Shown here: one piece after another, positions 1-6,032 of the stretch
How the letters are laid out: every line of letters starts with the position of its first letter
Position numbering within the stretch: the stretch's first letter is position 1
Source of the DNA: Gemmatimonadota bacterium
GTDB taxonomy: Bacteria > Gemmatimonadota > Gemmatimonadetes > Longimicrobiales > Gaopeijiaceae
Reading direction: 5' to 3'
DNA: 7,440 nucleotides
Assembly: GCA_012959595.1 (NCBI GenBank)
Contig: DUCW01000016.1
Coordinates: 1-7,440 of the forward strand
Translations under genes and position numbers: made by a program
The notes under the pieces: model-generated
Told to the model about the DNA's origin: nothing
Database searches by the model: none
Seen by the model: only the letters and a program-made list of their open reading frames with translations

Positions 1-1
1 A

Positions 2-103
2 GAGGACCTAGTAATCCTAGAGGGCGTATCTGGCCCGGATATCCCTATCCCCGAGCCAAAGGAGAAACTACCCCGTGTCTCTAAAAGTAATCAGCGGACC
101 TAG
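2..103 (+). CDS. Possible 3' tail of an upstream protein-coding gene (5' end outside window)
   Basis: The second reading frame is open from the left edge for 33 codons and ends in TAG at 101-103. The translation looks protein-like: a hydrophobic start (EDLVILEGV), then a proline- and charge-rich tail (PIPEPKEKLPRV). It overlaps the next ORF, which starts at 75, by 29 bases. I do not recognise the protein. A 33-codon open stretch occurs by chance fairly often, so this is weak evidence on its own. It could also belong to the same gene as the zinc-ribbon ORF through a +1 frameshift near 83-90, since the two frames read on from one another without losing protein character. Sequence left of position 1 would decide. 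Confidence 0.3.
   Translation, partial: EDLVILEGVSGPDIPIPEPKEKLPRVSKSNQRT
59..64 (+). promoter_or_regulatory. Ribosome binding site for the GTG start at 75
   Basis: AAGGAG lies 10 bases upstream of the GTG at 75. No ATG lies in frame between the last upstream in-frame stop (TAG at 18-20) and this GTG, so this Shine-Dalgarno match is the main reason to take 75 as the start. The spacing is slightly long but acceptable. Confidence 0.45.
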
Positions 104-728
104 GTGCCCAAAGTGCAAAGGCAAAGAAGTGGAGCGTTACGGTTATCTGAAGAGTCGGGGCGGCTCGGAGTACGGTTGCCGGAGCCCAGAGTGCAAACAC
201 GTATTTGTTGTGCCAACTCTGAGATTGAACGCTATGGCTCTCCACCCTCCGTTCTCTCGAACAGATTGGGGTGAAGTTCTTGAGAAGCTACCAACGGACG
301 CAGCACAGGATTGGTCGGCTGCTAGCGCTAGCCGTGGATCGATGGGGGGGCAGAACACGGATACGACTTTTCCCGACTGGAGCCTTTTCCTTGTAGGATT
401 GATGCATGAGGCGGGGGTGCCGATCGGAGCTGGTACTGATACGCCGATTGGTTTCGCAGCACCAGGTTATAGCCTCCACAGTGAGCTGGAAATGTTGGTT
501 CGGGCGGGACTGTCCCCGATGGAGGCCCTGAGGGCGGCCACTCTACGTCCAGCGGAATTTTTCGGCTTGGAAAGTGAGATGGGCACCATCGAACCAGGTC
601 GCTTAGCCGACCTAGTTTTGCTTCAGGGCAATCCTTTGGATGATATCACTCACACCCGGTCGGTCCAGGCAGTGGTGACCAAAGGTCAGTTCTTGAACCG
701 TAGTGCATTGGACGCCTTGGTGAGATAG
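75..728 (+). CDS. Amidohydrolase C-terminal fragment joined to a zinc-ribbon-like N-terminus (likely gene remnant)
   Basis: Residues 47-217 match the C-terminal part of a metal-dependent amidohydrolase (imidazolonepropionase/dihydroorotase-like superfamily). Visible landmarks are GVPIGAGTDTP (115-124), where D122 is the expected metal-binding/catalytic Asp; GYSLHSELEMLVRAGLSP (131-148); AATLRPAEFFGL (154-165); and GTIEPGRLADLVLL (170-183). Family members are usually well over 400 residues and begin with an HxH metal-binding motif and most of the barrel. All of that is missing, so this product should not be an active hydrolase. Residues 1-42 look unrelated: C11-x2-C14 and C35-x4-C40 form a zinc-ribbon pattern like those at the N-terminus of some transposases and small DNA-binding proteins. 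The join falls near residues 41-47 (about nt 195-215). The ORF stays in frame to TAG at 726-728. This is either a rearranged remnant, an assembly chimera or a real fusion. The amidohydrolase call is firm; the zinc ribbon is tentative. Confidence 0.72.
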   Translation: MSLKVISGPRCPKCKGKEVERYGYLKSRGGSEYGCRSPECKHVFVVPTLRLNAMALHPPFSRTDWGEVLEKLPTDAAQDWSAASASRGSMGGQNTDTTFPDWSLFLVGLMHEAGVPIGAGTDTPIGFAAPGYSLHSELEMLVRAGLSPMEALRAATLRPAEFFGLESEMGTIEPGRLADLVLLQGNPLDDITHTRSVQAVVTKGQFLNRSALDALVR

Positions 729-768
729 TCACCACGGTATACCAGAATCAAGATTGTTTCTATTTTGC

Positions 769-796
769 TTTACAGATCTGCATGTCAGGGTACAAT
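769..796 (+). promoter_or_regulatory. Sigma-70-like promoter for the aminotransferase gene
   Basis: A -35-like TTTACA (769-774) and a -10-like TACAAT (791-796) are separated by 16 bases; each differs from consensus at one position. They sit in the 102-base gap after the amidohydrolase fragment. Transcription would start near 803 and give a leader of about 28 bases that includes the ribosome binding site at 821-826. This fits the aminotransferase being transcribed on its own. The call rests on sequence match only. Confidence 0.5.
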
Positions 797-820
797 CAAG
801 TATCGGTTTATTGCTTTAGC

Positions 821-826
821 AGGAGG
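821..826 (+). promoter_or_regulatory. Strong ribosome binding site of the aminotransferase gene
   Basis: A full AGGAGG lies 4 bases upstream of the ATG at 831. It fixes that start, which is also the one that places the twin-arginine motif at residues 6-7. Confidence 0.7.
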
Positions 827-830
827 ATAA

Positions 831-2150
831 ATGAAGACGCAAACTCGCCGTAAGTTTTTAAACAATGCCTTGGGTGGAGTAGTTGCCTCTGCTTCTGTGC
901 CCTCGTTTATGAGTTCGGGAAGGCGTGACTCCATAAAGATGGCAAATGAGGGAGAGATTCACGCGAAGGACATTTTGGAAAGAATATCTTCTGTCAGTGT
1001 AGTAGACGAAAGCTATTGGAGCTTGGTGAAAGAAGCTTTTTCACTAAATAGTGATCTTCTGTTTATGCATGCTGCGAATTTGTGTCCATCTCCCATCTCA
1101 GTGCAAAACCAACTCTTAGATTTGACATTAGATGTGGATCAAGATGCGTCAGCTCAAAACCGGAGGAAATTCTCGGGGTTACAAGAGAGATCACGCAGCA
1201 TGTTAGCTGGATTCTTAGGAGCTGATTCAAAGGAGATAGCTATAGTTCGCAATACGAGTTCTGCTAATGCGACCGTGGTTAATGGGTTGGATCTAGGGCC
1301 CGGAGATGAAGTACTTTTGTGGGATCAGAATCATCCAACCAACAGTATATCTTGGGACGTTCGAGCAGAAAGGTATGGTTTCACTGTAAGAAGAGTCAGC
1401 ACTCCGGTGAATCCACAGTCGACGGAAGAATTGATTGCACCTTTTGAAGATGCCCTGACTCCCGAGACTAGATTGGTTTCATTTAGTCATATATCTAACA
1501 TTTCGGGAGTAAAGCTTCCAGCTACTCGACTTTGTGGTTTGGCTCACGCAAATGGTTCTTTTGCTATGGTGGATGGTGCCCAGAGTTTCGGTTGTCTTGA
1601 GGTAGATTTGCATAGAATAGGTTGTGATTTTTACACGGGAAGTGCTCACAAATGGTTTCTGGGTCCCAGAGAAGCGGGAGTTCTTTATGTTCGTGAATCT
1701 GCGGTGGAACATCTCTGGCCTACGCATGTTGGTGTTGGTTGGGAAGGTGCTGTAACCAACGGTGCTCGTAAATTCGAAGTATTGGGACAAAGAGACGATG
1801 CAGCGGTCGCAGCGGTTGCGACGACGGTTCATTTCCATGAAATCATAGGAAAACAAAGAGTAGCGGAACGAATTAAAGAGTTGGCCAACGCCCTGAAGAC
1901 CGGGCTGAGAGAGCGTCTTCCTGGAACTCAGTTTCATACCCCATCTAGTGAGGGTTTGAGTGGTGGAGTAGTGGTGTTTTTGCCGCCGAATTCTGATGCC
2001 TCTGAGCTATTTTCTGCACTTTACGAGGAGCATGGTGTGGCTGGAGCAGCAATGGGAGGTGCATTCACAGGAGTTCGTCTTTGTCCTCATATTTATAACA
2101 CTATGGAGGACATAAACAGTGTGATCCAAGCTGTTGAATCGCTGGCTTAA
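831..2150 (+). CDS. Tat-signal class V aminotransferase-fold PLP enzyme (isopenicillin N epimerase / cysteine desulfurase-like)
   Basis: This is a complete 439-residue protein of PLP-dependent fold type I, class V. The order of motifs fits: NTSSANAT (141-148) for phosphate and cofactor contact, NHPTNS (167-172), SHISNISG (219-226), VDGAQS (247-252) with D248 expected to pair with the pyridine nitrogen, and GSAHKW (270-275) with K274 as the Schiff-base lysine. R416 in VRLCPH is a candidate carboxylate-binding arginine. The N-terminus TRRKFLNNALGGVVASASV (5-23) is a twin-arginine signal: R6-R7 followed by F9-L10 and a short hydrophobic stretch. The enzyme is therefore probably exported folded with its cofactor. 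Nearest familiar relatives are isopenicillin N epimerase-like and cysteine desulfurase-like proteins; the substrate cannot be read from sequence. The gene has its own promoter and ribosome binding site and converges on ahcY. Its base composition is more AT-rich than the amidohydrolase fragment: 24 of 60 G/C at 1201-1260 against 32 of 60 at 541-600. Confidence 0.88.
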   Translation: MKTQTRRKFLNNALGGVVASASVPSFMSSGRRDSIKMANEGEIHAKDILERISSVSVVDESYWSLVKEAFSLNSDLLFMHAANLCPSPISVQNQLLDLTLDVDQDASAQNRRKFSGLQERSRSMLAGFLGADSKEIAIVRNTSSANATVVNGLDLGPGDEVLLWDQNHPTNSISWDVRAERYGFTVRRVSTPVNPQSTEELIAPFEDALTPETRLVSFSHISNISGVKLPATRLCGLAHANGSFAMVDGAQSFGCLEVDLHRIGCDFYTGSAHKWFLGPREAGVLYVRESAVEHLWPTHVGVGWEGAVTNGARKFEVLGQRDDAAVAAVATTVHFHEIIGKQRVAERIKELANALKTGLRERLPGTQFHTPSSEGLSGGVVVFLPPNSDASELFSALYEEHGVAGAAMGGAFTGVRLCPHIYNTMEDINSVIQAVESLA

Positions 2151-2273
2151 GAAGATACTTCTAGGTCCTGTCCTAATCGGGTCGCTAACGGTCGACTTCG
2201 ACGGCTATTTCATCATAAAATCCAGGAATACTCCTCTGCATAAAAAGACCATCTGCCTGCCTTGTCCAGCTAA

Positions 2274-2310
2274 GAGCTTCTGAACGTATGTGCTCAGAAA
2301 CATCAAGCTC
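2274..2310 (-). terminator. Possible RNA hairpin downstream of ahcY (weak terminator candidate)
   Basis: Read on the minus strand, TTCTGAGC and GTTCAGAA (2299-2292 and 2285-2278) pair over 8 positions, with one G-U pair and a 6-base loop. GAGCTT and AAGCTC (2310-2305 and 2279-2274) can extend the fold outside an internal gap, competing for two bases of the inner stem. The wobble pair favours the minus-strand RNA, so the hairpin would belong to the ahcY transcript, starting 6 bases after its stop. No U-tract follows directly; the nearest T5 run on that strand is about 25 bases further on. Rho-independent termination is therefore doubtful. The rest of the 2151-2316 gap shows only a small GTCG-CGAC hairpin near 2192-2203. 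Confidence 0.22.
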
Positions 2311-2316
2311 GCCTCT

Positions 2317-3804
2317 CTAATAACGGTATGATTCTGTCTTGAATGGTCCCTGCTTGTTTAGGCCGATATAGGAGGCTTGTTCTTCAGTCAGCTCGGTTAT
2401 TTGTGCGTCCAATTTCTTGAGATGTAGTTTGGCTACCTTTTCATCCAGGAATTTCGGAAGTACGTAAACTTTGTTTTGATACTGAGCTTGGTTGGTTGCC
2501 AATTCGATTTGTGCAATGACTTGATTAGTAAAACTGGCTGACATTACGAAGCTGGGGTGTCCAGTAGCGCATCCTAGGTTCAGAAGCCGTCCTTCGGCTA
2601 AAACCATGACACTGTGACCGTCAGGGAAAACCCATTCATCGTACTGAGGTTTGATGTTCTGGCGTTTGATTCCTGGTGTTGCTGCTAATCCAGCCATGTC
2701 TATTTCGTTATCGAAATGCCCGATATTCCCGACAATGGCCTTGTCCTTCATACGAGACATGTGTTTGGCAGTAAGAACATCTTTGTTTCCGGTAGCCGTT
2801 ATAAAAATGTCCACTGTTTCCAAGATGTCTTCCAACCGGCGAACAGTGAAGCCTTCCATGCAGGCCTGGAGTGCACATATTGGATCTATTTCAGTGATAA
2901 ATACTTTGGCCCCCTGTGATTTCAACGCTTGTGCACAGCCTTTGCCGACATCCCCATACCCACAAACTACCACTGTTTTTCCAGAGATCATCACATCGGT
3001 TGCTCTATTTAAACCATCTATCACGGAATGCCTACATCCGTACAGATTGTCGAATTTCGACTTCGTAACTGAGTCGTTGACGTTGATAGCTGGGAAAAGC
3101 AGTGAGCCATCGTTTTCCATTTCATAGAGACGGTGGACTCCAGTGGTGGTCTCCTCAGACACACCTTGGATATTCTGGCTTAACCGGTGCCATTTATCTT
3201 TATCTTCGTCGAAGGACGACTGAAGTAAATCGAGAATTACCCCTCTTTCTTCTGGGTCATTTTGGGGATCAAATTCAGGTACTTGACCGCTCTTTTCGCA
3301 CTGAACTCCCTGGTGTAATACGAGCGTTGCATCACCTCCATCATCCACGAGAAGATCAGGTCCATTTCCATCGGGCCAGGTCAAAGCCTGGTCAGTACAC
3401 CACCAGTATTCTCTTAACGTCTCACCTTTCCATGCAAAAACAGGAACACCTTTTAAGTCTTGTTCGGTCCCAGTACGTCCGATTACGATGGCCGCCGCCG
3501 CATGATCTTGGGTGGAAAAAATATTGCAAGAGGCCCATCTGACGTCTGCTCCCAAGTCAACGAGAGTTTCAATGAGCACTGCCGTCTGCACCGTCATGTG
3601 CAATGAGCCCATAATTCTCAGTCCCGAAAGGGGCTGGTCCGCTAGGTATTCTTCTCGAAGAGCCATTAATCCAGGCATCTCCTGCTCTGCAAGTTGGATC
3701 TCTTTTCTTCCCCATTCACCTAAAGAAAGGTCAGCGACCTTGAAGGTCTCCCTCCCCCCTTGTTGGCTCGTCATTGTTTTCTTGGACACAGTTGTGAGGC
3801 TCAT
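2317..3804 (-). CDS. ahcY: S-adenosylhomocysteine hydrolase (adenosylhomocysteinase)
   Basis: This cytosolic enzyme splits S-adenosylhomocysteine into adenosine and homocysteine with tightly bound NAD, removing the product inhibitor of methyltransferases. It is complete at 495 residues. Expected active-site blocks are present: GSLHMT with H69, DDGGD (154-158), VSEETTTG (215-222) with E217/E218, and NDSVTKSKFDN (243-253) with K248 and D252. The Rossmann motif GYGDVGKG spans 282-289, with ITEID (303-307) as the ribose-binding acidic site. GNIGHFDNEID (359-369) carries H363. The C-terminal FKTESYRY (K489, Y493) reaches the NAD site of the neighbouring subunit in known structures. Residues ~165-210 form the insertion found in many bacterial and plant enzymes but absent from the mammalian form. 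The ATG at 3804 has a weak AAAGAG 8 bases upstream; the in-frame ATG 10 codons later has nothing better. The gene lies 80 bases after the DUF4837 gene on the same strand, so co-transcription is possible. I see no recognisable SAH or SAM riboswitch in that gap. Confidence 0.97.
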   Translation of the reverse strand: MSLTTVSKKTMTSQQGGRETFKVADLSLGEWGRKEIQLAEQEMPGLMALREEYLADQPLSGLRIMGSLHMTVQTAVLIETLVDLGADVRWASCNIFSTQDHAAAAIVIGRTGTEQDLKGVPVFAWKGETLREYWWCTDQALTWPDGNGPDLLVDDGGDATLVLHQGVQCEKSGQVPEFDPQNDPEERGVILDLLQSSFDEDKDKWHRLSQNIQGVSEETTTGVHRLYEMENDGSLLFPAINVNDSVTKSKFDNLYGCRHSVIDGLNRATDVMISGKTVVVCGYGDVGKGCAQALKSQGAKVFITEIDPICALQACMEGFTVRRLEDILETVDIFITATGNKDVLTAKHMSRMKDKAIVGNIGHFDNEIDMAGLAATPGIKRQNIKPQYDEWVFPDGHSVMVLAEGRLLNLGCATGHPSFVMSASFTNQVIAQIELATNQAQYQNKVYVLPKFLDEKVAKLHLKKLDAQITELTEEQASYIGLNKQGPFKTESYRY

Positions 3805-3884
3805 AATTGTTGCTCTTTGAAGTTCATCTTAGAAGTCGTTTTAGGTAAAAGGCTATTTGGTTTGGTGACCAGTATCAGGATGGG

Positions 3885-4913
3885 TCAATCAGTTCGAGGG
3901 GATGTGGTGGGTGCTTCACCGCAACGAAAAGAATTTAAAATAGTTTCGAGTTGAAGAAGGTATTGGTATTTGTCTCTTCCAGGAGCGTAAAGCCAAGCAT
4001 CGACTAGGTATTGACGCCCTTGATTGGGACAGCTGATGGATCGGATGATGGTCGGTCCTCCAGCTGGGAATAGATCTTCCGGAGGATTCGACCAGGTAGT
4101 TCTGATTTCGTCCAGAATCATGTCGCCGATTTGGATCTGTCTTCTTTCTGCTAGGTCCGGGTCTAAAACTTGTGGATAGTTGAAATACGAATCCGATATA
4201 TCTTGGCGCCACTCTACGATGTCACTCTGACTGGGTTTCTCTGCTGCGACACCACGCCATGTTACAGTGATTTCTCTGATGAGTTCAGACGGGTCGGGAT
4301 TATCATTACGAAAAATATATGTGGAATCTTCTGTTCTTTTAACATAAAGTTCCGGAAGGAGCAGAGTGAATTGTGCCTCTTCCCACAGGCTATCAGCTAA
4401 AGCCTCATTTCTACCGCTCATAAACATTCTACTTCGGACCCAGTCTTGATACTGACCATCTAGCAATTGGTGTAGTTCAGGCATTAGTGTTTTTGCCTCG
4501 TCAAATCCACCAGGGTTAAGTAGTAGTACTGTTGCCAACTGGCCTTTTGCCCAGACGTCCTGAAGCTGAAAAATTTGAGGAGGATCTAGGTTTTCGGTGG
4601 GCCGTCTGTCTAAGGCATCGACAATCCAAGGATCATCGATACTACCCACAAGGAGAATTTGTTTAAACCTTTGCAGTCTGTTCCAATTTCGACCCAAGGG
4701 GGTTTGATGTGTGATACGGAATGTTTTTTCTGGGCGGACGGTGAGTATCCTTGTCTCCAAAGAAGATTCTATCATTTCACCGACTACGGCCCAGGTCTCG
4801 GATGAGGTGGCGACGATAACACTGTTCCATTCCCCCCAAGATCTGGGCAGGTCACAGGCACTGAAGATCAGGATAGCTAGAAAGAGTGCAGTCCGTATTG
4901 GTTTTCTACGCAC
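3885..4913 (-). CDS. DUF4837 family lipoprotein of unknown function
   Basis: This 342-residue protein fits my recollection of DUF4837, a family described mainly from Bacteroidota and relatives. Supporting points are the stretch FKQILLVGSID (83-93), QDVWAKGQLATVLLL (118-132), the GGPTI block at 285-289, and the end pattern WLYAPGRDKYQYLLQLETIL (307-326), which resembles the family's YAP...K..YL.QLE.IL signature. Residues 1-20 are a lipoprotein signal: a basic start (RRKPIR), a hydrophobic core (ALFLAILIF) and FSAC, with C20 as the lipidation site. Phe at -3 is less usual than Leu or Val. The product should sit on the periplasmic side of a membrane. The start is GTG at 4913. No ATG or TTG alternative exists back to the in-frame TGA, and no clear Shine-Dalgarno precedes it, so initiation may be weak or leaderless. 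The gene lies 96 bases after the DUF1684 lipoprotein gene and 80 bases before ahcY. Biochemical function is unknown. Confidence 0.78.
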   Translation of the reverse strand: MRRKPIRTALFLAILIFSACDLPRSWGEWNSVIVATSSETWAVVGEMIESSLETRILTVRPEKTFRITHQTPLGRNWNRLQRFKQILLVGSIDDPWIVDALDRRPTENLDPPQIFQLQDVWAKGQLATVLLLNPGGFDEAKTLMPELHQLLDGQYQDWVRSRMFMSGRNEALADSLWEEAQFTLLLPELYVKRTEDSTYIFRNDNPDPSELIREITVTWRGVAAEKPSQSDIVEWRQDISDSYFNYPQVLDPDLAERRQIQIGDMILDEIRTTWSNPPEDLFPAGGPTIIRSISCPNQGRQYLVDAWLYAPGRDKYQYLLQLETILNSFRCGEAPTTSPRTD

Positions 4914-5009
4914 GGGTATATTGGTCCAGTCAAGTTTAGAAAGTCTTCTTCAAGTCTAAATATACAATGCCGGGGCACCACTGTTCCATACCCAGTTCCT
5001 ATCCGTCGC

Positions 5010-5984
5010 TTAGTAGGCTTCCTCGGCCGGTCTTTTCTCTCCTGCCGTAATAGGAATTGCAAGGCGGTTCTCACGTGGAGGTAATGCACAAACTGAAAAT
5101 GCACTGAAGACACAAGGTGGATTGCGGGTGCGATTGAAGTCCATGACTGTCCAACCCTCTTCTTCAATAGTCCAACCCTCTTCTACTGGAATAGGGACTC
5201 TTAGATAGCGACCCAACTGATAGGTTTCTTCAATGGCAGTGGGATCCCACAACATTACATGGAAAGACGTGCTGTTAGCATCAGCAACAGCAATGAGTCT
5301 GTGGGTTTCTCCATTCACTTGAAAAACCAATTCTCCTGGAGCTTGATATTCCAGCATTCCATCTTTGACGTCAGCCACAGGAAGTGCCCGCGATTCCCCA
5401 TAGGGTTCGAATCGGGCAGAAATTCGCCAGTTTGTATCGACAGGAAAGGATTCCGGAAGTTGGAAAGTTTCTCTTTTCGGAGAATCTTCATCCCAAACTC
5501 TAAGCCAGAGCCTGTCTGTGCCAGGTTCTCCGTGGATGCGCATTCCTAGGGATCCTAGAGATAGATTTGTCGTGCCACTAGAACGGTCATTGTTCAAGAG
5601 TGTTTCCTCTTCAATGGTTTCTCCTTCTCTCAGACTTATCTCAGAATTAGGAGCAGGTTCAATGGTGATTTCCTGACCAGATCGATGGAGAGTCCCAGCC
5701 AGAGGTGGAGAATCTGATTCGGGTAAAGTTATTGGCAGATCTGGATCTGATCCGAATGGAGTTGCTCCCTGAGCTAGATTCCAGAGTCCCATCCACAAAA
5801 CCACGCCTGAAAATGGTCTGACTAAACCTTCGCGACGGTTCTTTCTCCATTCCTGGTGATTTGCCGCGAAGTCATTAGCATCAACAGGTTCCAGTGCTGG
5901 CCATTCTTCCCGAGAACATGAAGCAACGACCATTACAACCAATGTAAAAGCCAGCGTATGCTTAACCTGACGGTACAGTTTCAC
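5010..5984 (-). CDS. DUF1684 family lipoprotein
   Basis: This complete 324-residue protein matches DUF1684. It has WRKNRREGL (46-54), MGLWNLAQGATPFGSD (65-80), a central beta-rich region with RETFQLPESFPVDTNWRI (171-188), YQLGRYLRVP (255-264), and the family's best-known stretch: DFNRTRNPPC (282-291), then C299, LPPREN (301-306) and PITAGEK (311-317). The N-terminus is a lipoprotein signal with a good lipobox, VASC, and C23 as the lipid-modified residue. A periplasm-facing, membrane-anchored protein is expected. Residues 268-281 repeat EEGWT twice because of a 21-base duplication directly before the DFN motif. The start is GTG at 5984, supported by AGGAGG 5 bases upstream. The gene follows the TPR gene by 48 bases and is probably co-transcribed with it. 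No enzymatic activity is established for the family as far as I know. The family call is firm. Confidence 0.88.
   Translation of the reverse strand: MKLYRQVKHTLAFTLVVMVVASCSREEWPALEPVDANDFAANHQEWRKNRREGLVRPFSGVVLWMGLWNLAQGATPFGSDPDLPITLPESDSPPLAGTLHRSGQEITIEPAPNSEISLREGETIEEETLLNNDRSSGTTNLSLGSLGMRIHGEPGTDRLWLRVWDEDSPKRETFQLPESFPVDTNWRISARFEPYGESRALPVADVKDGMLEYQAPGELVFQVNGETHRLIAVADANSTSFHVMLWDPTAIEETYQLGRYLRVPIPVEEGWTIEEEGWTVMDFNRTRNPPCVFSAFSVCALPPRENRLAIPITAGEKRPAEEAY
5149..5184 (-). repeat. 21-base in-frame tandem duplication inside the DUF1684 gene
   Basis: A 15-base unit (plus strand GTCCAACCCTCTTCT) occurs at 5149-5163 and again at 5170-5184, a period of 21 bases. It encodes two successive seven-residue units that both begin EEGWT (residues 268-274 and 275-281). 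The identity at nucleotide level suggests a fairly recent duplication. The reading frame is kept. Confidence 0.8.
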
Positions 5985-5989
5985 GATGA

Positions 5990-5995
5990 CCTCCT
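5990..5995 (-). promoter_or_regulatory. Ribosome binding site fixing the GTG start of the DUF1684 gene
   Basis: On the minus strand AGGAGG lies 5 bases before the GTG at 5984. It decides the start in favour of GTG, which is also the position that gives a normal lipoprotein signal length. Confidence 0.75.
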
Positions 5996-6032
5996 GAGTT
6001 CAAATTCTAATGTAGTGCGGTTTGGGTGAGGC

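Noticed and set aside
321..332. Perfect 12-base palindrome GCTAGCGCTAGC in the amidohydrolase fragment
   Set aside because: It lies inside coding sequence in frame, with no flanking symmetry and no partner site. A single such palindrome is not evidence for an operator or recombination site.
344..350. Run of seven G in the amidohydrolase fragment as a possible frameshift or phase-variation site
   Set aside because: The amidohydrolase-like reading is in the same frame before and after the run, so no shift is needed to explain the protein. A 7-base tract alone is weak evidence for phase variation.
1479..1937. 152-codon open frame on the minus strand inside the aminotransferase gene
   Set aside because: It lies wholly antisense to a gene with clear catalytic motifs, has low-complexity basic and serine-rich composition, no ribosome binding site, and resembles no family I know.
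4..2168. Short repeats GGACCTAG at 4-11 and 96-103 with an inverted copy at 2161-2168, as possible ends of a mobile element
   Set aside because: The match is only 8-9 bases, has no target-site duplication and no transposase between the copies. Such matches are expected by chance when scanning several kilobases.
2190..2205. Small GTCG-ACTT-CGAC hairpin as a terminator for the aminotransferase gene
   Set aside because: The stem is only four pairs with mismatched flanks and no T-run follows, so it does not look like an intrinsic terminator.
2651..3127. 158-codon plus-strand open frame, and others nearby, antisense to ahcY
   Set aside because: They are shadow frames of a highly conserved gene. 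Their translations show no domain character.
3805..3884. SAH or SAM riboswitch in the leader of ahcY
   Set aside because: The gap is only 80 bases and I could not find the paired elements or conserved core expected of those classes. A covariance-model search would settle it.
4877..5167. Minus-strand open frame spanning the gap between the two lipoprotein genes
   Set aside because: It overlaps the conserved 3' end of the DUF1684 gene and the start of the DUF4837 gene in another frame, and it has no ribosome binding site.
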